A stretch of DNA of 64,000 bases, from contig NZ_JBCMNM010000012.1 of NCBI RefSeq assembly GCF_050459865.1, positions 62,001 through 126,000 of the forward strand, given 5' to 3'. This DNA comes from Rummeliibacillus pycnus_B (GTDB lineage: Bacteria > Bacillota > Bacilli > Bacillales_A > Planococcaceae). A program made the translations under genes and the position numbers. This document shows, one piece after another, positions 50,216 through 58,983 of this stretch (within the stretch, counting starts at the first letter, position 1; every line of letters starts with the position of its first letter). The notes under the pieces are model-generated. The model was given only the letters and a program-made list of their open reading frames with translations, was not told the origin of the DNA and made no database searches.

Positions 50216-51403
50216 TTATTTCTTTTTTATTTTTAAAAAATGATTAACCTCAATTGTATCTGATTTAAGGCAATTTAAATGCTTGATTTCTTCAATGCTT
50301 ACTCCAAACTTTCTTGATATACTCCATAAAGTATCATTTGGCTCAATGATATAAATTTCGTAGTCTTCCCTTAATGTATCCACATAATGAACCAAATTCC
50401 CTTCTCCAGAGCTTTTCGCACTTTTCGAAAGAATACCAGCATCGATGAGTGTTTCAATAATATAATTAGCACGCTGCTCATAAGAGTATTTTTTTACGGT
50501 TTCCATACCTGCTTTCTTTACTTTATTACGTTCTTCAGGATGACTTAAATAGTATTTTACAAGTTCAATCGTTTCTTTAGAGGAATTACTTACGATAAGA
50601 TCTTTACCAGTGGTAAATAATCTCCTAATTTCAGATGTATCATTTGTAAGCAAAAAACCACCTGACCCCAGCACTTCATACGTGCGCTGTGTTAATTGCG
50701 TATCATGATTTTGTATACCTAAAATAATTTCTGCTGAACTGTACACTTTATTTGCCTCGGCATAAGGAAGAAACCCGTGAATCCAGTCATTGGGAATCTT
50801 CTTTCCAATGATATGCTCCATTTGATCCCAGTAGCGACCCCAGAAATCAATTCTTATATTTTCTTCCAGAAATGGACTGAGAAGTGACCGAAGCGCTTTA
50901 AAGCGGTAGTGGTCAGGTCTTTTTTCATATAGCATTGGATAACCGTTCGCAACAATTGCAATCTGAGCCTTATACTTTTCATTAACTTCCGCAGGGGAAT
51001 GGACACTTGAATGATATCCAAAATCCAAGTGCGCCGAAGGAATGTTTTTCTCCCGATAGAAATCCACTCTGGAGGGACAAATGGTAAATACAAAGTCGGG
51101 TTCAATGGTCTGAATTAGAGGCAGGGAAAAGGTGAAAGTATACCCTGGATCTTCTGTAGACCAATAGACATGAGGAATATTTGTGGATGTGACACACTCT
51201 CGAATCATCTTTTGTTTTTCTTCTTTATGTTCTGCTGTGTGTCCCATCGTGAAAATTAAGTCCGGGTGAAAATTTGATATCATATCCGTCATGCTGTCCT
51301 CAGTCAGAGGACCCGAAACCATGACGGTATGCCCAGCATCACAAAAACCGTTTGGAAGTCCGTAAATCCACATCGGATCACTTTCTAGAAACAATACACG
51401 CAT
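50216..51403 (-). CDS. CgeB-like glycosyltransferase with C-terminal LysM
   Basis: 395 residues with the same plan as its neighbours: MRVLFLESDPMWIYGLPNGF, IVANGYPMLYEKRPDHYRFK, TQRTYEVLGSGGFLLTNDTS, then a LysM domain (YIIEPNDTLWSISRKFGVSI) at the end. The inner ATG is used because AGGAAGTGG precedes it. The gap to the gene upstream is 22 bp, to the gene downstream 42 bp, so the three lie in one transcript. Confidence 0.88.
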   Translation of the reverse strand: MRVLFLESDPMWIYGLPNGFCDAGHTVMVSGPLTEDSMTDMISNFHPDLIFTMGHTAEHKEEKQKMIRECVTSTNIPHVYWSTEDPGYTFTFSLPLIQTIEPDFVFTICPSRVDFYREKNIPSAHLDFGYHSSVHSPAEVNEKYKAQIAIVANGYPMLYEKRPDHYRFKALRSLLSPFLEENIRIDFWGRYWDQMEHIIGKKIPNDWIHGFLPYAEANKVYSSAEIILGIQNHDTQLTQRTYEVLGSGGFLLTNDTSEIRRLFTTGKDLIVSNSSKETIELVKYYLSHPEERNKVKKAGMETVKKYSYEQRANYIIETLIDAGILSKSAKSSGEGNLVHYVDTLREDYEIYIIEPNDTLWSISRKFGVSIEEIKHLNCLKSDTIEVNHFLKIKKK

Positions 51404-51425
51404 AATATCCACTTCCTGTAAAAAC

Positions 51426-53396
51426 TTAGTTCCATAGCATTTCACTTACTTTTACTAACTGATATCCCTGTTTTTTAAGTTCTGGTATGACAAGATCCAT
51501 TGCAGCTGCTGTAGGTTTTCCATTTAAATGTGCAAGTACAATGTCATTACCTGTAAGCTTTGAAAAAATCCGACTAAAAATCGTATCTGCAGTTGGTTCT
51601 TGCCAATCAAGAGTATCTATGCTCCAATAAATTGTAAAAGGAATATCGGTTTGACCTGCAGCTTCCAGGAGGGTTTTATTCCAATAACCAAATGGTGGAC
51701 GGAATAAAGGGCTGCCCTTTATCCCAAGAACTTTTTCAATACACGAAGATGTGCGTGTTAATTCTGATAGGATTTCATTTTTGGAACACTTCGTTAGATC
51801 TGGATGACTATATGAATGATTTGCAATCTCGTGTCCATCGGATACAATTCTTTTCGCAAAATGAGGAAATTTTTCTACCCAAGCCCCGGTTAAAAACATG
51901 GTTGTTTGTATATTATGTTTTTTTAATACATCTAAAATAGCTTCAGTATTTTCTGCACTATCGCCAGCATCAAATGTTAAGGAAATCATTTTGTCATCCT
52001 TTAAACCTTTAGAAAGGAGAACAGAGGGTAACTTTTCTTCTGATTTGATATACTTCTTATCAATCTTTAAGAGTTGGCCTGCATAGATAAAATCTGATGC
52101 TAATTCATTTTCTTTTTTTAGTTCTTCGACTGAAATACCAAACTCCTTTGAGATCTTTCCCAATGTTTCTCCATGGCAAATTGTATAATAATCGTATTTA
52201 TTCACTTTATTTTCTGCTAATCTTATTTTCAAAGGGAGACCGGTATCGATTATATCTGAGGTTAATTCATTTAAATGCTTTAACTGATCAATTGTTACCC
52301 CAAACTCTTTTGAAATTTGATACAAAGTATCCCCATTTTTAACGTCATAGATTTCAAAATTACCCTGTTGGTAGATTTTTCTTTCAATTCTTAAACTGTA
52401 GGTACTTTTCCTTTTGTTAAAGATTCCATTCTTCTCTAAAACTTCTAGCATATATTCCGCTCTTGCTTTATAAGAGTGTTTGTTTACCGCTTCAATGCCA
52501 TACTTCTTGATTTTCTCCCTTTCTTTAGGCTGTTGAAGGAAATAATTTACTAATTCAATTGTTTCTTCAGGTGATGATGATGTTATTAATTCTCTTCCAG
52601 ATTTAAAGAGCCGCAGGACTTCAGGGGTGCTGTTTGTTAACAAAAATCCTCCCGATCCAAGTACTTCATATGTTCGCTGTGTCAGTTGTGTAGGCAGATT
52701 TTGCAAGCCAATGATGATATCAGATGAACTATAAATTTTATTTACAATTGTGTAATCAATATAGCCACGGATCCATTCTTTTGGGATTTCTACCCCCAAA
52801 AGATCCCCCATGTTATTCCAATTATTCCCATAAAAGTTTATTTGAATATTATTTTCAATCAACGGTTTAATTAAATTTTTCATAGATTGGTGACGAAAAT
52901 GATTTGGAAAATAAGAAAGCTTTCTTGGATATCCATTCGCAACAATAGCAACTGGTGAATAATATTTGGAATCAAATTCTACCGGAGAATGAACTTTAGG
53001 GTGATGTCCAAAATCTAAATGCTCCGAAGGGATTCCTAAACTTCTGTAATAATCGACCCTGTCCCGGCAGATCGTGAACACAAAATCCGGATGGGCTCTG
53101 CTAATATAAGGAACTGTAAATATTTCAGTGGATGTTGGATCTTCTGTAGCCCAATATACATGAGGAATATTAGCATTTATCGTGCTTTCATATATTTTTT
53201 TTTGCTTTCCTGTCGTTGAGTTTTCAGGACCCCATCCCATTGTAATGATTAAATCTGGTCGAAATTCTGAAATAAGATTAGGAATATCTAGACCGTCCAA
53301 TGGACCGGAAATTTTCACTTCATGCCCCGCATCCTTAAATCCATTTGGTAATCCATGAATCCACATTGTATGGCTTTCTAAGAATAAAATGCGCAT
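51426..53396 (-). CDS. CgeB-like glycosyltransferase - 2x LysM - NodB deacetylase fusion
   Basis: 656 residues, three parts. 1-330: CgeB-like GT (MRILFLESHTMWIHGLPNGF, TQRTYEVLGSGGFLLTNSTP). About 350-450: two LysM domains (YDVKNGDTLYQISKEFGVTI; YTICHGETLGKISKEFGISV). About 465-656: polysaccharide deacetylase with SLTFDAGDSAENTEAILDVL (catalytic Asp pair), EIANHSYSHPDLTK and LFRPPFGYWNK, ending LAHLNGKPTAAAMDLVIPEL. One chain thus combines sugar transfer, glycan binding and deacetylation, an unusual fusion. Confidence 0.9.
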   Translation of the reverse strand: MRILFLESHTMWIHGLPNGFKDAGHEVKISGPLDGLDIPNLISEFRPDLIITMGWGPENSTTGKQKKIYESTINANIPHVYWATEDPTSTEIFTVPYISRAHPDFVFTICRDRVDYYRSLGIPSEHLDFGHHPKVHSPVEFDSKYYSPVAIVANGYPRKLSYFPNHFRHQSMKNLIKPLIENNIQINFYGNNWNNMGDLLGVEIPKEWIRGYIDYTIVNKIYSSSDIIIGLQNLPTQLTQRTYEVLGSGGFLLTNSTPEVLRLFKSGRELITSSSPEETIELVNYFLQQPKEREKIKKYGIEAVNKHSYKARAEYMLEVLEKNGIFNKRKSTYSLRIERKIYQQGNFEIYDVKNGDTLYQISKEFGVTIDQLKHLNELTSDIIDTGLPLKIRLAENKVNKYDYYTICHGETLGKISKEFGISVEELKKENELASDFIYAGQLLKIDKKYIKSEEKLPSVLLSKGLKDDKMISLTFDAGDSAENTEAILDVLKKHNIQTTMFLTGAWVEKFPHFAKRIVSDGHEIANHSYSHPDLTKCSKNEILSELTRTSSCIEKVLGIKGSPLFRPPFGYWNKTLLEAAGQTDIPFTIYWSIDTLDWQEPTADTIFSRIFSKLTGNDIVLAHLNGKPTAAAMDLVIPELKKQGYQLVKVSEMLWN

Positions 53397-53444
53397 AAGT
53401 ACACTCCTTGCTCCTCTTAAGTTGGAAAAATCATTTTTAAAATA

Positions 53445-54431
53445 TTAGTCTAGTAACATTGGTATCGTGACAATTTCATAACCTTCTCTTATTAACTTAT
53501 CAATAATTTCAGGCAAAGCCTTTACGGATCCATCGAGCCTGCCTGGTGCACTTTTAAAGGAATGCTGTAATATAATTGCCCCTTCTGTTAAATCTCTATT
53601 TACAATCGACATAATCTCCTCATTTGTTAAACCAGACCAATCAAGTGTATCTACTGACCACATGATGATCTTATAACCTAATTCATTAATGATTTGAATA
53701 TCCGAATTCGTAATAAAACCATATGGGGGACGAAGAAGTGTTGTTGATTTTCCTGTATGTGAACGAATTTCTGTTTCGGTGGATTTAATTTCATTTTTTA
53801 GCTCCGATGTTGATAGCTCTATAAAGTTTGGATGGCTCCAGCTATGATTACCGATTTCATGACCTTCTCGAAGAATTCTTTTAAAGACTTCAGGTTGCCA
53901 CCTAACTTGTTGACCAACCACAAAGAAGGTTGCTTTGACTTTTTTTTCTTCAAGGATATCTAATATTTGAGGTGTATAGATTTCATCCGGTCCATCATCA
54001 AAGGTTAGAGCAGCCATTTTTTTATTTGCCGAACCTTTATAAAAAACTGCTCTAAGTGGTCTAGCCGAATGATTTGTCATCAGATTTATTTTATGGGGAG
54101 GAGAGTATTCTAAAATAGACATCCTTAGGTTTTGAACGACATATTGAAACGGTATAAAGATTTTCCCATCCAGATTCAAAGGTGCAACCGACAAAGTTTC
54201 ATTTTTTATTAGACTATCATTTTGAACTAAAACTTCGTATTGATCTTTAAAGAAGGTGATGGTTGTGTTATTTTGTTTCAGTATTATAGTTTGCTGCTCC
54301 CTCTCGTAGTCTACTAAGACATTAGCATGCTTAAAGAATAAGGCTGAAATCATCATAACTCCATTACATTCATAAAAGTGGCTCTTCACCTGTTGACCGT
54401 CCAAATTAATATCAATTTGATGTACACTCAT
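53445..54431 (-). CDS. Polysaccharide deacetylase with N-terminal stalk-like domain
   Basis: 328 residues. The first 130 resemble a copper-amine-oxidase-N/stalk beta domain (VMMISALFFKHANVLVDYER, LNLDGKIFIPFQYVVQNL). The NodB domain follows: MAALTFDDGPDEIYTPQILD, EIGNHSWSHPNFIELS, TTLLRPPYGFITNSD, IIMWSVDTLDWSGLT, all catalytic and zinc positions present. No signal peptide, fitting action in the mother cell. It likely removes acetyl groups from a spore-envelope glycan. First gene of the minus-strand cluster. Confidence 0.9.
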   Translation of the reverse strand: MSVHQIDINLDGQQVKSHFYECNGVMMISALFFKHANVLVDYEREQQTIILKQNNTTITFFKDQYEVLVQNDSLIKNETLSVAPLNLDGKIFIPFQYVVQNLRMSILEYSPPHKINLMTNHSARPLRAVFYKGSANKKMAALTFDDGPDEIYTPQILDILEEKKVKATFFVVGQQVRWQPEVFKRILREGHEIGNHSWSHPNFIELSTSELKNEIKSTETEIRSHTGKSTTLLRPPYGFITNSDIQIINELGYKIIMWSVDTLDWSGLTNEEIMSIVNRDLTEGAIILQHSFKSAPGRLDGSVKALPEIIDKLIREGYEIVTIPMLLD

Positions 54432-54638
54432 ATTTTTTCACCAACTGTAAATTATTTTTAAGTCATTAGCAAACCTAAAAATATAGTATGTAAAAATTAG
54501 AAAGAGGGATGGGTTGATGTTCCACCATTGGAGGAATTGAGTTCACTTCTAAAAAATTAAAGAAGGTGACATATAATCCATGCATTTTGTTCTCGTTTAC
54601 ATATATTATATGAAACACGAAAATAAGGAGATAACCAT

Positions 54639-55250
54639 ATGAAAGATCAAAATACCTCGTTACCTATCTATCATGGTAATGAAACCATTCGGAATATTTC
54701 TTTTATGGTAAATGTAGCTTGGGGAAATGAGTATTTAATAGATTTATTAAAATTATTGAAAGAAAGAAATATCAATGTAACCTTTTTTCTCGAAGGAAGG
54801 TGGGTGGAGCAGTACCCAGAATACGCACTCATGATTAAAGATTCAAATCAGGAAATTGGAAATCACGCCTATTCACACAAGGATATGAGAACATTAACAG
54901 TAGAGGAAATTAATATGGAGATTACTAAAACGAATGAAAAAATTCATGAGGTATTAGGGGTTAAGCCTAAATACTTTACTCCACCATATGGATACTTCGA
55001 TTCCAGAGTCCTTGAAATAGCTGAGAATCTTAAAATGGAGACTATCTTATGGTCACTGGATACGGTCGATTGGAAAATTGAAAATCCAAATGAGATTATT
55101 GATAAAATTGTCCCTAACATCAAAAATGGCTCAATCATTTTAATGCACCCAACTGAATCGTCTTTAACAGCACTTCCATCTATAATTGAAAAAGCTCTAG
55201 ACCAAAATTATAAAATTAAAAAAATAAGTGAATTGTTAAACAATAACTGA
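54639..55250 (+). CDS. NodB-family protein lacking the catalytic Asp pair (YlxY-like)
   Basis: 203 residues. The fold motifs are present (VTFFLEGRWVEQYPEYALMI, EIGNHAYSHKDMRTL, YFTPPYGYFDSR, ILWSLDTVDWKIENPNEIID) but the first motif reads FMVNVAWGNEY instead of TFDDG, as in YlxY-type proteins, so the catalytic base and one metal ligand are missing. It keeps the His pair. It may bind glycan or have altered activity. No signal peptide. AAGGAGATAA precedes the ATG. Confidence 0.85.
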   Translation: MKDQNTSLPIYHGNETIRNISFMVNVAWGNEYLIDLLKLLKERNINVTFFLEGRWVEQYPEYALMIKDSNQEIGNHAYSHKDMRTLTVEEINMEITKTNEKIHEVLGVKPKYFTPPYGYFDSRVLEIAENLKMETILWSLDTVDWKIENPNEIIDKIVPNIKNGSIILMHPTESSLTALPSIIEKALDQNYKIKKISELLNNN

Positions 55251-55357
55251 AATCCATATTTTTGAATCTTAATTTATTGAGGGAGGCACTTATTATACTA
55301 GAAAGAGTTCAAACTATAAATTACCTGTAGAAAGAAAGGAGAGTATTTTTTATACAA

Positions 55358-56221
55358 ATGAAAAAGTCAGAAAATAATAAATCCAAATTATATTATATTG
55401 TGAAACCCTCAGATACACTTTGGGGAATATCGAACAAATTCGGAGTCAGCATTAGGCAGCTAATGCAATTAAATAATCTCTCTTCTGATCAAATATTTGT
55501 TGATCAAGTTCTTAAAATCCAAGAAATTATCGAAGATGAACTATATTTGAGTGAAACCTTCAATGACATAATCCCTGATCAAGTTACAGAAGAAGACACC
55601 AAGCCCAAAAAATTCCAACTGCATATTGTGAGCCCATCAGATACACTTTGGGGAATATCGAACAAATTCGGAATCACCATTAGGCAGCTAATGCAATTAA
55701 ATAATCTCTCTTCTGATCAAATATTTGTTGATCAAGTTCTTAAAATCCAAGAAATTATCGAAGATGAAATATATTTGAGTGAAACCTTCAATGAAATAAT
55801 CCCTGCTCAACTTCCTGGAGGCATTCAAGCCAAAAGATGGGCAAAAGACATAATAGAAGCAGCTCAAAAACATGAAATTCCCAGTCAAATTCTCTACAGT
55901 ATTATGGTAATTGAAAGCCGGGGAAATCCCAATAAAGTCTCTGCAGATGGTGGAATTGGATTAATGCAAATGCAAATTGAAACAGCAAATTTCCTTGACG
56001 TTAACCCGTGTATTCCAGAGGAATCTATTGACGGAGCTGCACGTTATTTGAAATTACTCTTTTGTGAATTTAATGATTGGACTCTTACAATAGCAGCCTA
56101 CAATGCCGGTCCAGATAAAGTAAAAAAATATAATGGAATACCAACACTTGAGATAACTCAAGATTATGTAAAAAATGTACTTTCATATTGTAAAGCATTA
56201 AATTGGCTCGATAATAAATAA
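55358..56221 (+). CDS. Double-LysM lytic transglycosylase (SLT)
   Basis: 287 residues. Two LysM domains (YYIVKPSDTLWGISNKFGVS at 12; LHIVSPSDTLWGISNKFGIT at 88) are separated by an acidic linker. SLT domain 150-287: catalytic Glu in MVIESRGNPNKVS, GGIGLMQMQIETA, TIAAYNAGPDKVKKYNG. It would cleave peptidoglycan between MurNAc and GlcNAc. No signal peptide. The LysM-plus-linker unit is duplicated almost exactly in DNA. Confidence 0.9.
   Translation: MKKSENNKSKLYYIVKPSDTLWGISNKFGVSIRQLMQLNNLSSDQIFVDQVLKIQEIIEDELYLSETFNDIIPDQVTEEDTKPKKFQLHIVSPSDTLWGISNKFGITIRQLMQLNNLSSDQIFVDQVLKIQEIIEDEIYLSETFNEIIPAQLPGGIQAKRWAKDIIEAAQKHEIPSQILYSIMVIESRGNPNKVSADGGIGLMQMQIETANFLDVNPCIPEESIDGAARYLKLLFCEFNDWTLTIAAYNAGPDKVKKYNGIPTLEITQDYVKNVLSYCKALNWLDNK
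55405..55582 (+). repeat. Intragenic tandem repeat, unit 1
   Basis: About 178 bp, recurring at 55633-55810 with only a handful of mismatches (for example GGAGTCAGC versus GGAATCACC). The unit spans one LysM and the following acidic linker. Confidence 0.9.
55633..55810 (+). repeat. Intragenic tandem repeat, unit 2
   Basis: Second copy of the LysM-linker unit. Near identity including silent sites points to a recent duplication. Confidence 0.9.
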
Positions 56222-56283
56222 ATTTAAAAAACATTTTGCAACACAAAATTAAGCACTAAAGCCATAAATCTATCTGACGAAGA

Positions 56284-56321
56284 CCAATAGGTCCTGTTGG
56301 TCCTGTTGGTTTTTTACATTG
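56284..56321 (+). pseudogene. Trace of a collagen-like Gly-x-x repeat
   Basis: The sequence reads RPIGPVGPVGFLHW and a stop, with GGTCCTGTT repeated. Collagen-like repeats are common in exosporium proteins; only this scrap is left here. Chance similarity is possible. Confidence 0.25.
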
Positions 56322-56381
56322 GTAACATAGAAATAGTAATTTAATTAGGGAAACTAGTTAGTGAAAACAGGAATGGTAATC

Positions 56382-56436
56382 AAAACCTCATTTACTTATG
56401 ATACGGTTCTCCTTGACAAATCTAAATGAGGTTTTT
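56382..56436 (+). terminator. Terminator with embedded 18-mer
   Basis: AAAACCTCATTTA pairs with TAAATGAGGTTTTT. Its loop contains TTACTTATGATACGGTTC, identical to 48942-48959 at the other end of the glycosyltransferase cluster. Confidence 0.85.
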
Positions 56437-56677
56437 CCATTTTTATTTAGCTCATTTGCGGCTTATTTTTTTAATTTATATTTACTGGATGTATTTTGAT
56501 CTTCTAAATTTTTATCCTGTTCTCTTAAATCCTTTATATTCTTTTACTTGTAGATGGTGATAATCCACGAAGCCTTTCGATTATTTTACGTGTTATATTT
56601 TCATTCTTTATTTCGGATGATTTCTCGCCCGTACCTGTCTAATCGTCAACTTCGAGCAAGAGGCTCATTGTAATCGT
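56437..56677. other. Gene-free region
   Basis: AT-rich, no gene or clear site seen. Confidence 0.5.
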
Positions 56678-56986
56678 TCATAACGTCATGCACCAGCATA
56701 ACGGATCACTTCCACCACAATGAGGGCAACACCCTCCTGTATAAGTAATTCTAATTTGATCTGAATGAAGTACATAATAATCAGTAATTGGTTCGACACC
56801 TGGGATCGCTATCCCGCCTGGAATCTCCGGCAATTTAACCTCCCGTACTGTCATGTCCGACCACTTTCCGCTCCAGCAACAATTACTGCACTTTAATATC
56901 TCTTCCGAAAAGTTTGGAGCATTTTGGATGACAATAATGCATTCCTTACTATAGGTATTACAATTAGGACAATCGTGTACTTTCAT
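56678..56986 (-). CDS. Cysteine-rich zinc-binding protein
   Basis: 102 residues: MKVHDCPNCNTYSKECIIVI, ILKCSNCCWSGKWS, a Pro/Gly segment PEIPGGIAIPGVEP, and GGCCPHCGGSDPLCWCM. Three to four CxxC-type pairs suggest two zinc ribbons. I do not recognise the family. GAGGTGGAG precedes the inner ATG. A gene-free region follows upstream. Confidence 0.6.
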   Translation of the reverse strand: MKVHDCPNCNTYSKECIIVIQNAPNFSEEILKCSNCCWSGKWSDMTVREVKLPEIPGGIAIPGVEPITDYYVLHSDQIRITYTGGCCPHCGGSDPLCWCMTL

Positions 56987-57386
56987 GAATCTCCACCTCT
57001 CATCAAATTTAAAACTTTTCACGTACCCCTAAAAACAATCTAATCAGAATGGGTCATATCCCAGCATAGCGGTCCGACGAAACTGCACACGATGGGGAAT
57101 ACAATATTCCACTAACAAATCTCTGCATAAATGGGTTCAATTTTAGGGTTCTGCTCAATAAATTAGCTTATAGAAAGGCAAAACTCGCCGCGGTAATTGG
57201 CGAGATTTTTGTTACTTATTCATTTTTATAATGAAGCATAGCGAGTTGACCTAACCTTTCAACAAACTGAACTTGTCGTGGAAATACCCGAACTCCTAAA
57301 TTATTTATCAGACTATGTTATTTTAAGTACAGATTTCACAATCTCTTCTAAATTATAACCCAACAAATACAAATTTCATTTAAGAT
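56987..57386. other. Gene-free region
   Basis: About 400 bp without supported gene. A small hairpin AACTCGCC/GGCGAG with TTTTTG at 57180-57212 could terminate transcription toward the right. Confidence 0.5.
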
Positions 57387-57460
57387 ATTGCTCCACAATC
57401 TGGCCCTTATATGTAAAATAGCACTACCCTTGTTCAAGGATAGCGCCCGAAAACTGTTAG
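57387..57460 (-). repeat. TR long copy, hybrid stem
   Basis: TTGCTCCACAATCTGGCCC to CGAAAACTGTTAG. The left stem arm is the GCAC variant seen at 29936, the right arm the common GCGC variant. On the minus-strand RNA GCGCTATCC still pairs with GGGTAGTGC through two G-U pairs. 23 bp past the YxjI-like stop. Confidence 0.88.
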
Positions 57461-57483
57461 CCTTTTAATTTTACACTTCTATT

Positions 57484-57981
57484 TTAAATCGACGCTGTTG
57501 AAGAAACAGCTGCTTGATCAGCCTTCACACAATCAATTGCAACAACGAGTGCAATAATAATGGTTTCTATCTCTTCATCTATTATTTGAACCTTGTAGCT
57601 ATCACCCCAAGTGAACCACTCTTTGCTCACTTTACCTACGATTTTACCATGATGTAAAACTTGGAAATCCATATCCCACCAATTACCCTGTACTTCAATA
57701 CCTGCCGCATCAATTGTATACCGTGCTTTTAAGAAGGAAAATTCCTGCTTTATTGTTAATACCTCTCGACCATTTACATCAACCAAAAACTTTGGTAAAA
57801 AGCTGAACACCTTTTTCGTAATGAGTGCTACTTCATCTCCTGCTGTATTCATAATGGAGAAAGTCTTTGGGACTTGCATAAAACTTCCCTCTACATAATA
57901 TATATCCTTCTCCTGATGATCCTTTACTGTATATTTCCCACTAAGACTCAATACCTTCTGCTTTATATAAAGCTGCCTCAT
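57484..57981 (-). CDS. LURP-one-related protein (YxjI-like)
   Basis: 165 residues, tubby/scramblase-like beta barrel: MRQLYIKQKVLSLSGKYTVK, YYVEGSFMQVPKTFSIMNTA, GNWWDMDFQVLHHGKIVGKV, WFTWGDSYKVQIID, and a C-terminal hydrophobic helix IIIALVVAIDCV. This follows YxjI of B. subtilis closely. Function unproven; the fold binds lipids in eukaryotic relatives. AGGAGG precedes the ATG. Confidence 0.85.
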   Translation of the reverse strand: MRQLYIKQKVLSLSGKYTVKDHQEKDIYYVEGSFMQVPKTFSIMNTAGDEVALITKKVFSFLPKFLVDVNGREVLTIKQEFSFLKARYTIDAAGIEVQGNWWDMDFQVLHHGKIVGKVSKEWFTWGDSYKVQIIDEEIETIIIALVVAIDCVKADQAAVSSTASI

Positions 57982-58147
57982 ACTTACGCCTCCTAGGTTA
58001 AATCTTTTACATTACTTACGTTTGAAATGGACATTGGTTCCAAACTTATGCATTAAATTAAAAATAATACTAAAAAACATTTCTATTTGTAATACGGTTC
58101 ATCATCATTTATCCTTAGCTTATTTACCTTGTGTAAAGTCAGCAATT

Positions 58148-58180
58148 CTTCCTTCGCAATATGGCCCGATTGTTGAACAG
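58148..58180. repeat. TR copy without centre
   Basis: TTCTTCCTTCGCAATATGGC, CCGATTGTTGAACAG: left and right ends joined directly at CCC, consistent with deletion of the hairpin core between GGCCC and GCGCCC. Confidence 0.65.
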
Positions 58181-58295
58181 AATGACTCTTTTTTTTAACA
58201 ACTTTATTATTTTTAACCGACATATTATAAATTAAATAACTTTTTTGTCACTTAACATTAGTCTATTTCAGTGCAAGAGTTCCCAATCCATGATC

Positions 58296-58322
58296 TACTA
58301 TTCTGCTCCGTTAGTTTAATAA
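58296..58322. repeat. TR short copy
   Basis: TACTATTCTGCTCCGTTAG, TTTAATAAAG, 44 bp past the membrane protein stop. Confidence 0.55.
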
Positions 58323-58365
58323 AGAAAAAAAACGATCTTCTTTGTTGAGGGATTTCTCCCTTACT

Positions 58366-58650
58366 CTATATAGATTCTGTTCCTTTTTCCTTAAAGATAC
58401 CCACCAATAACATAATAAGCCCTATGATGAAAATCACTGGAAACAAATACACCATAATCAATGCTGCCCATCCATTCCTAACTATAATTGCATAGGTTAA
58501 ACCAATTGAAAAAGATAAGAATGGTGCAATTGCTATCATAGTAGTGATACCCCAAATGATATATTTTCTTTTTTTCGATTTATCTTTACTTAATAGGTAT
58601 GCCGCAGCTGAACCCAGTATTGTAACCGCTAAAGCTACGATGATCGCCAT
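58366..58650 (-). CDS. Hypothetical membrane protein
   Basis: 94 residues from the inner ATG (AAAGGGG 9 bases upstream): MAIIVALAVTILGSAAAYLL, a basic loop SKDKSKKRKY, then two further helices. Three membrane spans, no known family. Confidence 0.6.
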   Translation of the reverse strand: MAIIVALAVTILGSAAAYLLSKDKSKKRKYIIWGITTMIAIAPFLSFSIGLTYAIIVRNGWAALIMVYLFPVIFIIGLIMLLVGIFKEKGTESI

Positions 58651-58900
58651 TTCATACATCCCCTTTCTCTTCTGCTACAAAACTACACCTTAAGTAAACA
58701 ACGTCTTCACTTTATTATAGAGATACCCCTTTTAGCATCCATGAAGCTCACTTCACCATAATATATGTAAGAACTACATTCGAAGAAGGAAAATCATCTA
58801 TTTCTAGCAAATTCTCGTAATACAAATTTACGATGCCCGCTTCCTAATTGGGTATAAATAAATTCTTTTATTTCTTCTATACTAAATATTAGCTCATCCT

Positions 58901-58974
58901 GTTATTCAACTTACTTGAAAAAGTAAAAAGACGTTTCCATTTTAATGTAGAAACATCCCCGATAGATGATTAAG
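58901..58974 (-). repeat. TR long copy with distinct stem
   Basis: TTATTCAACTTACTTG to CCCCGATAGATGATTAAG. Minus-strand stem GATGTTTC/GAAACGTC (one U-G) then TTTTTACTTTTTC. 9 bp from the stop of the gene at 58984. Confidence 0.78.
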
Positions 58975-58983
58975 TATTTGTGC

